NCBI GenBank assembly: GCA_015680685.1
Contig: MNCI01000900.1
Coordinates: 540,087 to 573,676 of the forward strand
Direction of reading: 5' to 3'
DNA length: 33,590 bases
DNA from: Gnetum montanum
Taxonomy: Eukaryota; Streptophyta; Gnetopsida; Gnetales; Gnetaceae
Shown piece by piece: positions 20,856 through 31,190 of this stretch (its first letter is position 1; each line of letters starts with the position of its first letter). The position numbers and the translations under genes were made by a program. The notes under the pieces were generated by a model that worked only from the letters and a program-made list of their open reading frames with translations, ran no database searches and had not been told where the DNA came from.

Positions 20856-23800
20856 GCAATGTTGATTATTTGTAAGTAGACTCAAAATTTTGATGTCAAA
20901 TCTAAAACACATTTTAAGGTTCCAATGTTTTGCTAAGTTATTTAATATGCTATTGATTTTTCAAAAAGTTAAATAAGAAATTGTTAGTCTTCTTGGTCTT
21001 ATTAAATATATAGAATCTGTTACTATATCATTTGGTTCTTGTAGATGGTTTTTTTTGTTTTTTTGTTTTTGCTATCCTACCTCAATTGACTTTCAGATTG
21101 TTGCATGGGAACTTGAAAGCGCAAAATCATGGTGCGCATGCAAAACATTTGAAAAGTCGACGCTTTGGGATTTTTCTCCTGGCAAGCATTACTTCATTCT
21201 GTAATGATTCTTTCTTGTACAAGCCTTTAATAAAGGAGCCTGGTTTCGAGTTAATCAGACAGCTTGGATAGAGTTTCGTCATTAAAATTCAAATATCTAA
21301 CTCAGTGTTCAACTTTATGAACAGTTCGCTGATCTTTTCTGTTTCACAGTCACAGAGGGCCCCCACCTGCAGAGTAAACTCGATCTGAATGATGTGTTTC
21401 AAAATTTGTTCGTGCTACTTCTTCTGGGTTTCAGGGCACACTCTGATTCTTTACGCAAATATCAGGAATTTAAATTCATGATAAGCAATACAAGAACGAC
21501 AAGCATGAGCCAACAGTGCCGGAAATTCATCCTACTGTTGGATCCCTCATGTTGCAGATTCGCATATGGCAGTCTCGCACCCTGACAGGGACCCTCCATG
21601 AACTTAGTTTTTGGTAATGTGACGGCAAATACCAGGCATCATCACAACACAAAACAAGGCGAAATGATTGCTCGATTATTGGGCTGCAGCAGCAAATAAT
21701 CACGCAAAAACTTGCAAAGATAATGACGCTTTTTTTCCCTTCTTTTTCAAAATTTTGAGCTTTGTTTTGCTCTTGAACAATGATGCAGAATTCAGAGTTG
21801 CAAAGGGGTACGGTTTCGTTACCGTAATTGGAATTGCAGAAGCACCGGATATTCGGACGGAAAGAAACCCACCCACAACATAAAGTGCATCCAGTGATTC
21901 AGCATACATCCAAAGATAAGGAACAAAGTAACAGAGCTGGAGTTGGACTGCATGACAGATCGACAGGCAGGCAGGTTTTGGTACAGAGCAATTCCAGTAA
22001 TATCCAAGGACCAATGCTTGTTCTGTTTGTGTTGTATCCATCTTTCATCTTTGATGGTTTCTGCATTTGGGAGTAGTTTTGTTGGCATGGTTTTCAGGTC
22101 TGAATCAGGTCGGCGTTTTGGGCAGCATCATATCCCACCTATATTCTCATGTCGCTATCCGTGACTAAAGTTGATAGCAAGAATCACATTCCATCCTTGC
22201 AATTCTGGAGCTGTCGTTGCCAATTGCAGGCAGGAAGTTGACATGACAGATTTTTAGCAGCACAAACAGTGTTTTTGCGGTTAAGTTTCAGTCTTGGATC
22301 CGTGGCTGGTATTGTGCTGCTCGTGGAAAAACTAGTGAGTGCAGTAGTCATGAAGAAGCAGCAGCAGCTTCCCAAATTGAATCAGATTTTTGAAAAGGCT
22401 CTCTGGCTGCAATATGGGCACTGTGCGGGCGGGCGAGCAGGCAGGCAGGCAGGCAGGCAGGCACAGGCAGAGGAAGAGGCAGGAGCCAGTTGCAGGAATC
22501 TTAAAGAACATGCGTTGTTGCATTCGGTACTGCATGAATTACACAACATGTGTGCACTTTTTTCTTAGGGGATGCAACAATGAAAATCCTGTCAAATCCC
22601 AAATGAAAGGAAAGACCATGCACATCTCTCTCTCTCTCTCTGCCTCAGCAGTCAGCACATGCACCAGTTTCCTTGCGTTAAAAGTGCTCATTATTCTAAT
22701 GGCTTGATATTTTAGTGTAATCAACTCCACTGTCGCTAGCAGCCAAGTATCCGAAGGATGCCTAGGGTTTTCTTTTCCCCTTCTCTTTTTCTAACTAATT
22801 ATAAGTATCCGTGTAAGGAACAGAAGGAAACCAATTTTCAGCATGACTGGCATTTCAAATGCATCATACACCAATAATTTTAAGTGTGTGGGGCTGTACT
22901 TGAGAGCTACTGTGGGTTAAGATATAGCAATTTAAAACTCAAAAGCAGGAATACGCATGGGAGAATCTGTCAAGCCATGATATGGATGTGGGATTGGAAG
23001 GCTCTGCATCGTTCTTTTGTTTTTTGGAAGAAAGAAATAGCAGTACATCTAAGGACATGGCTTTGTCAGCAGCAGAGGCAACAAAGATGGATCCTCGGCC
23101 TGACATTCTGCCATAATTATCCACCCATATGGCTGCCCTGCTCTGGTACTTACCACCTGTAAATAAACTACTTTTGCTTTCTTGGTTGCTTTCTTCCATA
23201 AGAAAAACATATGGTAGAACAGTCCCTGCTACAGGCTCAGTCCTCCTGCTTCCTTCTGTATACCAAGCCAGCCTTATGTGTTTCAGAGACCGGTCTTACA
23301 TGTTTCCAGACCCTAAAGCAAATTCTGAGAACATTGCATTCCAATAGTGATGGATAGATGGTGCCCTGACACACACAATGATATAATTTTTTGTTTTTTA
23401 TTCACTTCATAAAAGTTTGGGGTTTACATTGGTTAAAGGACCACGACAATGAATAACCCTGATCTCTTTTCCCAACGAGCCGACTCAGAAAAGAAGTTAC
23501 TAGATTGTAACTTTCGAATTACCATCATAATACATAACAAAATCAATTTTTTAAAATTTCTTTCATTGTTTTGGGATTTTGCATGGAAATCACCAAATAC
23601 AAGAGAATGAACAGTATTCAGAAACAGTCCAGAAGCCAAACCTCCAAAGTCCAAGAACATAGTGCTGCTGCTACCTGCAAATTCCGGAAGATCTTATTCA
23701 GTCTTCCAGAAATCTTCAGGTTAGCTAGCAGGAATCTTAGAAGAACAAAAAAAAAAACAGGGAAAAACAGAAAAGAAAATCATATGATCATCACTAGAAA

Positions 23801-24306
23801 CTGAATCTCACCCTTGTCTTCATGCAAAATCTGCAAAAGACAAAACTCAGGCCAATACCTTCATCTCCTCTTTGGTATTTACAAAGGAATAGTGAGTTGC
23901 TCCATTTTTGGAGATCAGAAGCACACACAAGGGTGGCAACTTAGGCAAGAAGAAAGTTAAACCTGGTTGTTATGATAACCACTGCTGTTTTGAAAGAAAG
24001 ACTTGAGCAAAGTTGTTTTTTTTTTCTTTCTAAAGTGTTCTTTTCCTGTGAACTGAACAGAAGCTCCATTGTCTGAACTCTCAATTGTGTGGAAAGAAAA
24101 ACCTAAGCCCTAAAGAAACAAAACACATCCAAACTCTGAAGCTAATCAGTTGAGTTCCAGGTGCCAGTCGATCAAGATGTCTGGAAAACAATTTTCTTAG
24201 ATGACCAGTAAAGTCTTTCCCGGCCGATTCATAATTTGAATCAGGTAGTGCCCATGCATGATCATCAAGCTAAGGTTGATAAACAAATAAAAGAAGGAAT
24301 GAATTC
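20856..24306. other. Downstream flank of the Dof gene; no gene recognised
   Basis: Composition is closer to genic DNA from about 21100 onward, but open frames on both strands overlap and resemble nothing known. Microsatellites are present: (GCAG)6 at 22437-22460 and (TC)8 at 22625-22640. The 3' untranslated region of the Dof mRNA must lie in the right part; no clear AATAAA on the minus strand was found near 24306, the first seen being about 900 bases away (TTTTATT on plus near 23396). Confidence 0.5.
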
Positions 24307-25251
24307 TCAGACAAGAGATGATCCTGTTGATCCATAAGATGGAGCAACATCAGGCCATCCTGCTCCATTCCAGTAGTCAGCTGCCGCACTTCCATGGCCA
24401 CTGTTCTCACCTTGGAAGAAATTTGTCTCGAGGGCACCACTTGACACTGGTGTAATCTGCTGCCACTGAGAAGTAGTAGCCATGATATGTCTGCAGTGAT
24501 CCTCTATTTTCACCTTGGGCTTATGCTCCTGCTCCTCGAAGGAGCCACCACCCAGAGCCTGATTTGGAAGAAGTGGCAGAGAAATTTTGTGGGTTTGGCT
24601 GATGGATCCAGAATTGTTCCAAGGAATGCATGGTTCAGTCACAGAGCTTTCTATTCCTTCAAAAAAGTTCACACTACCGCCGCTACCTCCTGCCATGCCA
24701 AAAGGACACAAATCTTCAGTTGCAGGCCGGAATTCAAGGGCCGGAAGATGAGAATCCGTGCCAATATTGAGACCCAATCCAAAATCCGCTGCGTTGCTTT
24801 TAAGGCTCAGCTGTTGGATTCTGGCAAAGGCTGCATTTAAATCGCTGTTGACAGTGGGCAGTCCATACAGAAGGCTGCTGGCATGGCCTGGATTGAAGGG
24901 GTGGGGCATGAGATCTGAGGAAACACTGGAAGCAGAAATTGAGGTCGAATTTGAAGCAATAACAGATGCTGCAGCAGCAGCATCGATGTCCAAGCCAGTG
25001 AGACTTCTCTTGTTGCGCTTGTTCTTTCTGCAACCTCCCCCGACTGGAACATTTCTCAGAGCTCCTCCTCTAGTCCAGTATCTCCTGCATGTCTTGCAAA
25101 AATGGCGCGGCTGTGACAGACTGTAATTGTTGTAGTAGCAGAACTTTGTGTTGGTTGAATTACATCTCGGACACTTCAATGTCTCTTGATTGTTATTGTT
25201 GGTGCTGGAGTTGCTGTTTGTGCTGTTGCTGCTGTTTGTTTGCGAGCTTTG

Positions 25252-25287
<36 letters not shown>

Positions 25288-25407
25288 AGGCTGTGAAATG
25301 ATCTTCCCTGGAGTTCTTTGCTCCAGCAGAGGCTGAGCGCAGGTAGACACTACATGATGATCTTGACGTTCCTGGGTCTTCAATCCTCGATCCATTTGTA
25401 TCAAATT
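24307..25407 (-). CDS. Dof gene exon 2
   Basis: It begins AAT TTG ATA CAA ATG after the acceptor TGATGGCAG and runs to TAA at 24307-24309. It encodes the Gln run, the complete Dof finger and all of the C-terminal regulatory part. Coding continues in frame from exon 1 without a stop at the junction. Confidence 0.93.
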
Positions 25408-26416
25408 CTGCCATCAACACAAACAAGAATGAAAAATGAGTGGTTTTTCAAATGAGTAACCCAAATTCAGATAATAACTTGCAGCATATAAAAGACTCCA
25501 TTCCACCTGTTGGCGGGCTTGGAAAACAAGAATGATTACACTAACTGCTAAAGAACTTCTGCTATGGAATTCCAGGAGTAACAGTAGATTTCACTTTGCA
25601 GGTTTGCATATATATAACATTAGATCCCAGAAGCATGAAGCGCGTGAACGCAAGTTAGCTAGCTATATATCATTTGATTTAGAAAATTCTGGGGAAGGCA
25701 CAGGTCGAAGTCCAGAAAATCCAAGGGCGCCAGTACTGTGCAACAATTTTTTCCAAGATTTGGGAATGTTTTGGGATGCATCATCAACAGTGTAAAGTAT
25801 GGTTTTGGAATCTTGTTCATTATGATTGTGGAGCAGACCTGTGCCCACCCATCCCAACCCAAACAGCACAGGCAGTAGCCTCATCATCATCATCATGATA
25901 GACAATGCCAGACAAAGGCTGCCCACTACTCAGCCGGCCACTGTTCTATAATCAAATGCTACACATAATCGAAGACACCTACAAATTCCATAATCCAATC
26001 AACTCTTTTGCAGACAAGACCCTGCACCAACAGCTTGCAATTGCACGCAACCGGTTTTTGCCAAGTCAAACCGACCATTTGGTGAACATGCATGATTTAA
26101 CCACCCCCAAAACCCACACACCCACACAGAGAGACGATTTAATTATGTTCTTGTATGCAGTCACATCTGATGACCATCTAAAACGCGTAATTAACTTTCT
26201 TATGCTACTGGTTTACTTCAAGGAATGCTACCCCCAATCCAACAATTACAAGTCCCATAATTTCACAAAGAAGTTTTCATGTAAACAAGAAATTTATGTA
26301 CAGATTTACATAGATTTGAATCGTTCTGCATACATATATAGGTATCAGGATGCATGATCTCATACCTGCTGCCAGTCGGATGGATCCATGGAAACCTGAA
26401 GAGAGCTCAGAACCAT
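24307..26416 (-). CDS. Dof zinc-finger transcription factor, two exons, 383 aa
   Basis: A plant-specific nuclear transcription factor; Dof proteins bind AAAG-core sites through one C2-C2 finger. Exon 1 is 26416-26366 (17 codons, [17 protein letters not shown]), exon 2 is 25407-24307 (366 codons and stop); the 958-bp intron has donor CAG|GTATGAG and acceptor GGCAG|AAT, phase 0. The Dof domain covers about residues 94-148 with Cys96, Cys99, Cys121 and Cys124 (CPRC, 21 residues, CKTC), then a basic RKNKRNKR stretch, a possible nuclear signal. Before it come 13 Gln (25249-25287) and an Asn/Ser-rich linker; after it Ala/Ser-, Gly- and Ser-rich parts. The short first exon with MVxSS...WQQ and the end with [13 protein letters not shown] resemble the Arabidopsis Dof5.1/Dof2.4/Dof3.6 group. 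A downstream in-frame ATG (26389) is the alternative start. The gene is intact; the subgroup is inferred. Confidence 0.93.
25408..26365 (-). other. Intron of the Dof gene
   Basis: A 958-bp phase-0 intron with consensus GT and AG ends. It contains a short (ATC)n run near 25881-25897 and A+T-rich DNA. Open frames inside it are short and unrecognised. Dof genes with one intron typically have it before the zinc-finger exon, as here. Confidence 0.85.
26366..26416 (-). CDS. Dof gene exon 1 (17 codons)
   Basis: The ATG at 26416-26414 opens the same frame as the ATG at 26389-26387. The upstream one is preferred because the nine extra residues (MVLSSLQVS) match the start seen in related Dof proteins. 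The exon ends on whole codons CAG CAG before GTATGAG. It is too short to appear in a normal ORF search. Confidence 0.87.
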
Positions 26417-26880
26417 GAGCAGCACTGAGCAGTGAAACTACTTCTACGACCCAACTCAGGCAGCACTTCTTATTTATTTGCCAAATCCACGACCAAAAAC
26501 TAGAACCCACCTTTATTAATACCCAGCTTTCCAGACAAACCCTCCCAATTCTCTGCACTGGTGATGGATTTCTGGAGACACAAGAGAAGAATCAGATGAG
26601 AACAAGAGCAGCATACATGATGGAAGAGGAAGAGGATGCGAATAATGATGGCAGGATAATCGGCCCAGAAAAGAAAGGGAGAGAGAGAAGGAAGGTTAAT
26701 TGGGCGAAGATGAGATGAGAGGATTCACACAACAACAACAGGAAGCAACAGCAGCAGAATGAATGAATGAATGAATTGAGGACTGAAATGAGATGAGATG
26801 ATATGATAGCAAGTGGGGTATGGCTGGTTTAAGGGAGGGTATGTATAAGTAAGTGTAATTTGTGAAAGCCGTGGAGAATG
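26417..26880 (-). promoter_or_regulatory. Probable 5' untranslated region and core promoter of the Dof gene
   Basis: On the minus strand this is pyrimidine-rich (CTTCTCTCTCTC near 26680) with a (GAAT)5 microsatellite at 26757-26776 on plus, as common in plant leaders. TATA-like candidates on the minus strand are TTATACATA near 26831-26840 and TATTAATAAAG near 26511-26522. Which one is used cannot be told. If the distal one is used, two short upstream ORFs (26618-26592 and 26614-26516) lie in the leader. Confidence 0.45.
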
Positions 26881-27065
26881 TGCGGACAGTGAGTGCGACC
26901 GCCGCCTCTCTACGAAAAAGGTGACGACCGTCGGCGGCGGGACCCACCGCGCCGAGTTGTCGTCATCAGATGAGGGCTGGGCTGCGCGATTCCCACTGCC
27001 ACGTGGACTGGGCCCACCACCCTTTCCGGCCCCACCTTGGCCTGCTCTGACCACGAATATATCGG
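26881..27065. promoter_or_regulatory. CpG-rich upstream region with G-box and TGGGCCCA site
   Basis: This short stretch is far richer in C, G and CpG than anything else in the window. It contains the palindrome CCACGTGG (26999-27006, G-box, bZIP/bHLH target in plants) and TGGGCCCA (27009-27016, site II/TCP-type element) only 2 bases apart. It is likely the proximal promoter of the Dof gene, kept unmethylated. Confidence 0.55.
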
Positions 27066-28024
27066 TCGGTGTAAAAGCAGCTTATGCATGGCTTATCTTT
27101 TTCTTGCTCGCTAAGCTTTTGAATGCATTCATTGCTTTTATTATTGATGGGATTATTTAGTGGCTGCTGGATTACATTGTTATGTTGATTTAGTGTTTTC
27201 TGCATGTGTCGTGGCTTTCCACCCACAACCCACCTCCATGGATTCCTTTACCTCCATGCTTGGTCTCTCTCTCTTTCTCTATGTGGAGCCACCTCCTACT
27301 GCTACTAGGACTCCCTCTTTGGTGGCCAATGAGCCCACAACTCAACTCTTCTCCTCTGCGACCTCACCACTCTTTGCTTTGATGTGCTATGGTGCACCCC
27401 ACTAAGCCAAATCCCAAGACGACTCCACATGTACGATTGGATTGCAAATTTTCCAACCTTATCAGAGATGCTTTTTAATGATTTCTAGGTCACTTTCCTA
27501 GCTACCATCAACATGGCTGGTTTCAACCTGGGAAACTTCTTCACTAGTTTTCCTTTTTCTTTGTCATATGGTATCACGGAGCTATGTCACTTTTGCAGAC
27601 TAAAAAAAAAGTAAGTGAGCTGTTTAGATTCTAAGCCAAAATAATTTGTTTACGAAAGTCTTTTCACCTTATGAAAAATGGCTCTTTGTTATCTTTTCAT
27701 TTACAATTAAAGTTTCCCCTTTCTCTTGTATTTTTGTATCTCATGCAAGTTGACCTTGGACTCAAAAATTACAATTTCTTAATTTGAGTTTGGCTCTTGG
27801 CCTTTTCAATCCTTTAAAAAGTCAAGTTCAGCAAATATTTGAATCTTTGAAAATTTGTTTTTTTCATCACATGAAACTATTAAAATAGTAAAGATATTAT
27901 ACAAGGATTGATGTTTCTATATTTAATAGAAAATAATAATGACATGTCTCAAGAAACTTGGTGATATTCAACTTGTATTGAAAATTTATATTTGGAAGAG
28001 AGGGACATTGTAAGAGTTGACAAA
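27066..28024. other. Upstream intergenic DNA
   Basis: No gene is recognised. An RY-type motif (TGCATGG) lies near 27085 and an A9 run at about 27602-27610. The frame 27160-27405 (+) has no recognised similarity and is not called. Confidence 0.5.
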
Positions 28025-28125
28025 CTTAGAACTTTATATGTTAAACTTAGCATTGTCCATTGAAATTGAACCCATGACCTAGAGCTTCCAAATCAAATGT
28101 CTTACCACTAGGCTAATATATCATT
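28025..28125 (-). mobile_element. SINE copy, minus strand, 3'-truncated
   Basis: On the minus strand: ATTAGCCTAGTGGTAAGACA, then the B box GGGTTCAATTTC, then the start of the body (GCTAAGTT, TATAAAGTTCTAA). The rest of the body is lost or too diverged. Confidence 0.65.
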
Positions 28126-28150
28126 ATTTAGTCATCTACTTTTGGTTAAC

Positions 28151-28263
28151 ATTGAAGTATTAATATAGTGGTAAGTCTTATGATTTGAAAGTTCCAAGTC
28201 ATGGATTCGAGTTTGGTAGGCAATGTTAAGTTATAAAGTTCTACTTGGAGTATATATCTTGGG
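28151..28263 (+). mobile_element. SINE copy, plus strand, 3'-truncated
   Basis: It carries ATTAATATAGTGGTAAGTC, the B box TGGATTCGAGTTTGG and the body to TATATATCTTGGG. It diverges head-to-head from the copy at 28025-28125, 25 bases apart. Confidence 0.7.
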
Positions 28264-28404
28264 CTCCCAAATATCTAGCTTTGCTTCAAACAACATCCTT
28301 CTCCCCATATCCATCTAGTGCACAATGGTATCTCCCCTTGGAAATATTATAGGATTTCTTCGTTGATCATAATTTATTTATTTTAGCTTATTATAATGCA
28401 TTTG

Positions 28405-28840
28405 TTTTTCCATCTTCGTTTGGATCTAATTTTTCTAAAATTCCCCTATAATGAAATTTAAATTACTCCCAACTTCTTCAACTGATGCTAACATTTTTGC
28501 TTCCTCTATCAATGCATAAATTTTTGTTGATTCTCAAAATGCATATTTACAAGTTAGTGAAAAAATTTCTGTTGATGCAACTAAGATACCTAATTTTATT
28601 CTTCTTAATGATGCATACGTGTCACTAGTTACTAATCTTATAGTATGATATGTTTATATTCAAATTATGGGTTACTTCCTTTAGAATCAAAATTTCACTT
28701 AGTAGTTAAATGATGTGATCCAAACATATGATATTCAAGTCTTTCATGCCATGTATTATTCTTGTTCTATGCTTGTTAAGTTAGGCAATGCTTCAATGGT
28801 GCAGAATGCCCTAAATATAACATCATTTATTCATAAGCAC
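28405..28840 (+). repeat. Old dispersed repeat, copy B (no SINE)
   Basis: Related to 20235-20855. Shared blocks are AAATTACT(C/T)CCAACTTCTT, GATTCTCAAAATGCA, AACTAAGATACCTAA, TTAAATGATGTGAT and GTATTATTCTTGTT. The site that carries a SINE in copy A is uninterrupted here. Confidence 0.6.
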
Positions 28841-28967
28841 AAATTTGGATTCGTAATTCTCTAGGCTAAATTATCCAATTCCATTAATTATTTCCCTTGG
28901 ATCCTAACCTTTGTCTTTGAATGGGGCTTCCTTCCTCCTAATATCCATGTAGAGGAAATAGATTGTA

Positions 28968-29110
28968 ATGGTCATCTAAGTTTTGATTATAGTCTTGATT
29001 CTATAATAGGGATAGATAGTTATCATCCATAATGTAACATGGTAGGACTATAGGCCCCTAATATGTACATGGATATAGAATCAAGACTATCATCAAAACC
29101 CCTTAGGATT
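28968..29110. repeat. MITE-like inverted repeat
   Basis: The arms at 28981-29005 and 29074-29098 are 25 bases with one mismatch, separated by 68 bases. Similarity continues outward with small gaps (ATCTAAG against ATCCTAAGG). This fits a short foldback or miniature DNA transposon, but no clear target duplication was found. Confidence 0.55.
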
Positions 29111-29194
29111 ATGTTTTTTAATTAAATATAATTATTTAGATTTATAATAATGAGTAAGCAAATATTTTTCATTAGTTGAATAAGGTTTAAGATG

Positions 29195-29237
29195 TTGGAC
29201 TCTTAACCTAGAGGTCACTAGTTTGATTTCTAGTCCC
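29195..29237 (+). pseudogene. tRNA-Lys(CTT)-like remnant
   Basis: TTGGACTCTTAACC followed by AGAGGTCACTAGTTTGATTT resembles the anticodon arm to T arm of plant tRNA-Lys(CTT). The anticodon loop CTCTTAA and a T stem ACTAG/CTAGT are present. The acceptor and D arms are not convincing. It may be a tRNA pseudogene or the head of another SINE. Confidence 0.45.
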
Positions 29238-29239
29238 AA

Positions 29240-30363
29240 TGTTTTCAAAAATTAATTTTTAACTTTATTTTTCTTTATTTAATTAATTGGCAGGCTTATT
29301 AAGAAATGCAATATCTTCCAAACTATTCATTCGATCAAGATGAAATTAGTACCATTGGAATCACCTCAAAGAATAGTATACATTGGACTCAAGATATATC
29401 TACTTAACTAGACCTAGAAATCACAAAATAAAAAAAAAGACTCATGAGTTAAAGTAAAATTAATTAATTAATTAATTGTTAACTACACTATTTTAGTTTG
29501 AAAACTATCCCATCTCATCCTAACTATCCAAGATTACTTCTCAATAATTCATTCTTTTAACTCTTAACTACTACAAATAGTTGTTGATTTTTTCTAGATA
29601 TCCAAGTGAAATATAGATCCTTCCATGATTGATGTCAAAGAAACATTGGAGTAGGGAAGAGTCACAATGATTTATTACAAATAATTTTAATAACATGGCT
29701 CCTTCTAAGCCATCCAACCAAGGTTCTCCAACTACTACAAGTAGCAGGAGGGATACTATTTTATTTTAAGTTCCTTTACATCAAAACCACTTGTAAAGGC
29801 TATTGATCTTATTCATAGTTTGCTTGATGTTTAAGGGTTTGAGTTTTTTAAAAATTCTCAATTATCTAATTTTCTAGGTTTTCTTGTTTTTAAAACTAAT
29901 TCATGAGAGGATTTGATAAATAAGTGATACAAATTATACTATTCCAAGGCCACTATTGGTTTCAAACTAGTTTTTAGAAGTGCTAAGATCACACTTGAAA
30001 CCATATGAATTATTTTAGATTTCTATCCTAAGGAAGATTCTTTCATGCTTGATCAAAAATATTTTGAGTTTGAATAGTTTCACAAAAAATGGATTTATGT
30101 CTATGTAAATTCTTCCTTGGCTCTCTATGAGGGTTTTATAGAATTGGACTTTAACAATAAGATAGATTTTCAGCTTTGCTTATTTATAGAGGGCAAGGCT
30201 TTATGGTGATCCCATGGCTTCCAAGTTTCTTCTTTTTATGTTTTCTTACTTCATGGTGATAAGAATGATAAGGTTTTTGAATGCTAATAAACCTTTCAAC
30301 AACCATAACTTAGCTTATTGAAAGACTTTTGTCATCAAGGTTAAACTTTGTATTCTATCATAG
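29240..30363 (+). other. Unresolved stretch, possibly gag side of the second gypsy remnant
   Basis: An ATG at 29697 begins MAPSKPSNQGSPTTTSS, a plausible low-complexity start of a gag-like protein, but the frame breaks soon. Fragments such as KATIGFKLVF and LYEGFIELDF appear in other frames. No RT was found between here and 30364, so any link to the RNase H remnant would need a deletion. Confidence 0.3.
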
Positions 30364-31190
30364 TACTCAATCAAAGATCAAGGTATAGTTGATTTCATCT
30401 CTTCTTATGAAATAACCAATGTTGTTCATAGCTTAAACATTTGATGCTAGGACTTCCCATGCTATCCTTTATTTTAATTAAGCACACACATCCTTCAAAT
30501 CTAGTGTAGCTTGTGTCCTTATCCTTTTTAATAATCAAGTTATCTACTGGGATTATGATCTTGATTTCCCTTACACTAACAACATAGCTGAATATGAGGC
30601 TCTAATATGAAGTCTCTTGTTAACATTACAAAATTAAGTTAAAACTATTACTATTTATGGTGACTCTCAGCTCATCATAAATCAACTTAATTGTGACTAT
30701 GATTGCAAGACTTCTCGCTTGGTTTCTTATGTACAAATGGCTAAGGAACTTATTTTTTCCTTCTCTGCTCATACTTTGAGTGACATCCCATGTTCTAAAA
30801 ACATGCTAGTCAATGAATTAGTAGCTTTCATCCTTCATGATGATCCTTTCACTATGTAAGATCAACTTAAGGAGTTAGTTTGCTTAAAAACTATTATGAA
30901 ATATTGTAATGGATTGGTAATCACTATCAATATGAAAGATGATAATAAAAAACATGGTAATCTTCTTCATAACCTCACAACTAGAGATACTTCTAGTCAT
31001 TACATGCATACTCAAAAGGATGCTTTGTGAAAATGTAGCCAACATTTTCAATTAGTGAATCCCAATAACCTTTGTCAAGTTTCTTCTATAGGTGTTATTC
31101 TACATTGTCTTAGTCCTACAGAGTCTAAGATAGTCCTTGATTAGATTCACTCATGATTTTGTGGTAGATACTTAGGTTCATACTTCCTAG
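30364..31190 (+). pseudogene. Second decayed Ty3/gypsy fragment: RNase H to start of integrase
   Basis: SIKDQGIVDF (from 30367) marks the linker before the second RNase H of Tat-type elements. From 30452 another frame shows LYFN, SSVACVLI, FPYTNNIAEYEAL, IYGDSQLIINQL and PCSKNMLVNELVAF, the full order of that domain, with the first Asp changed to Asn and two or more stops. Near 31093-31190 LHCLSPTESKIVLD, a stop, then FCGRYLGS matches the start of the integrase HHCC finger, with the second His changed to Tyr. The coding resemblance stops at 31190. It belongs to the same clade as the element at 1-3614 but is a different copy. Confidence 0.75.

Noticed and set aside
21700-23660. Many overlapping open frames on both strands downstream of the Dof gene
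   Set aside because: They overlap each other, follow microsatellites or low-complexity DNA and show no domain resemblance or splice pattern that I could support.
24487-25426. Open frames of 70-122 codons on both strands within Dof exon 2
   Set aside because: They are shadows of the Dof coding frame, driven by its biased codons and the Gln and Ala runs.
26725-27405. Open frames up to 109 codons in the CpG-rich region and beyond
   Set aside because: High G+C lowers stop frequency; the frames overlap on both strands and resemble no family.
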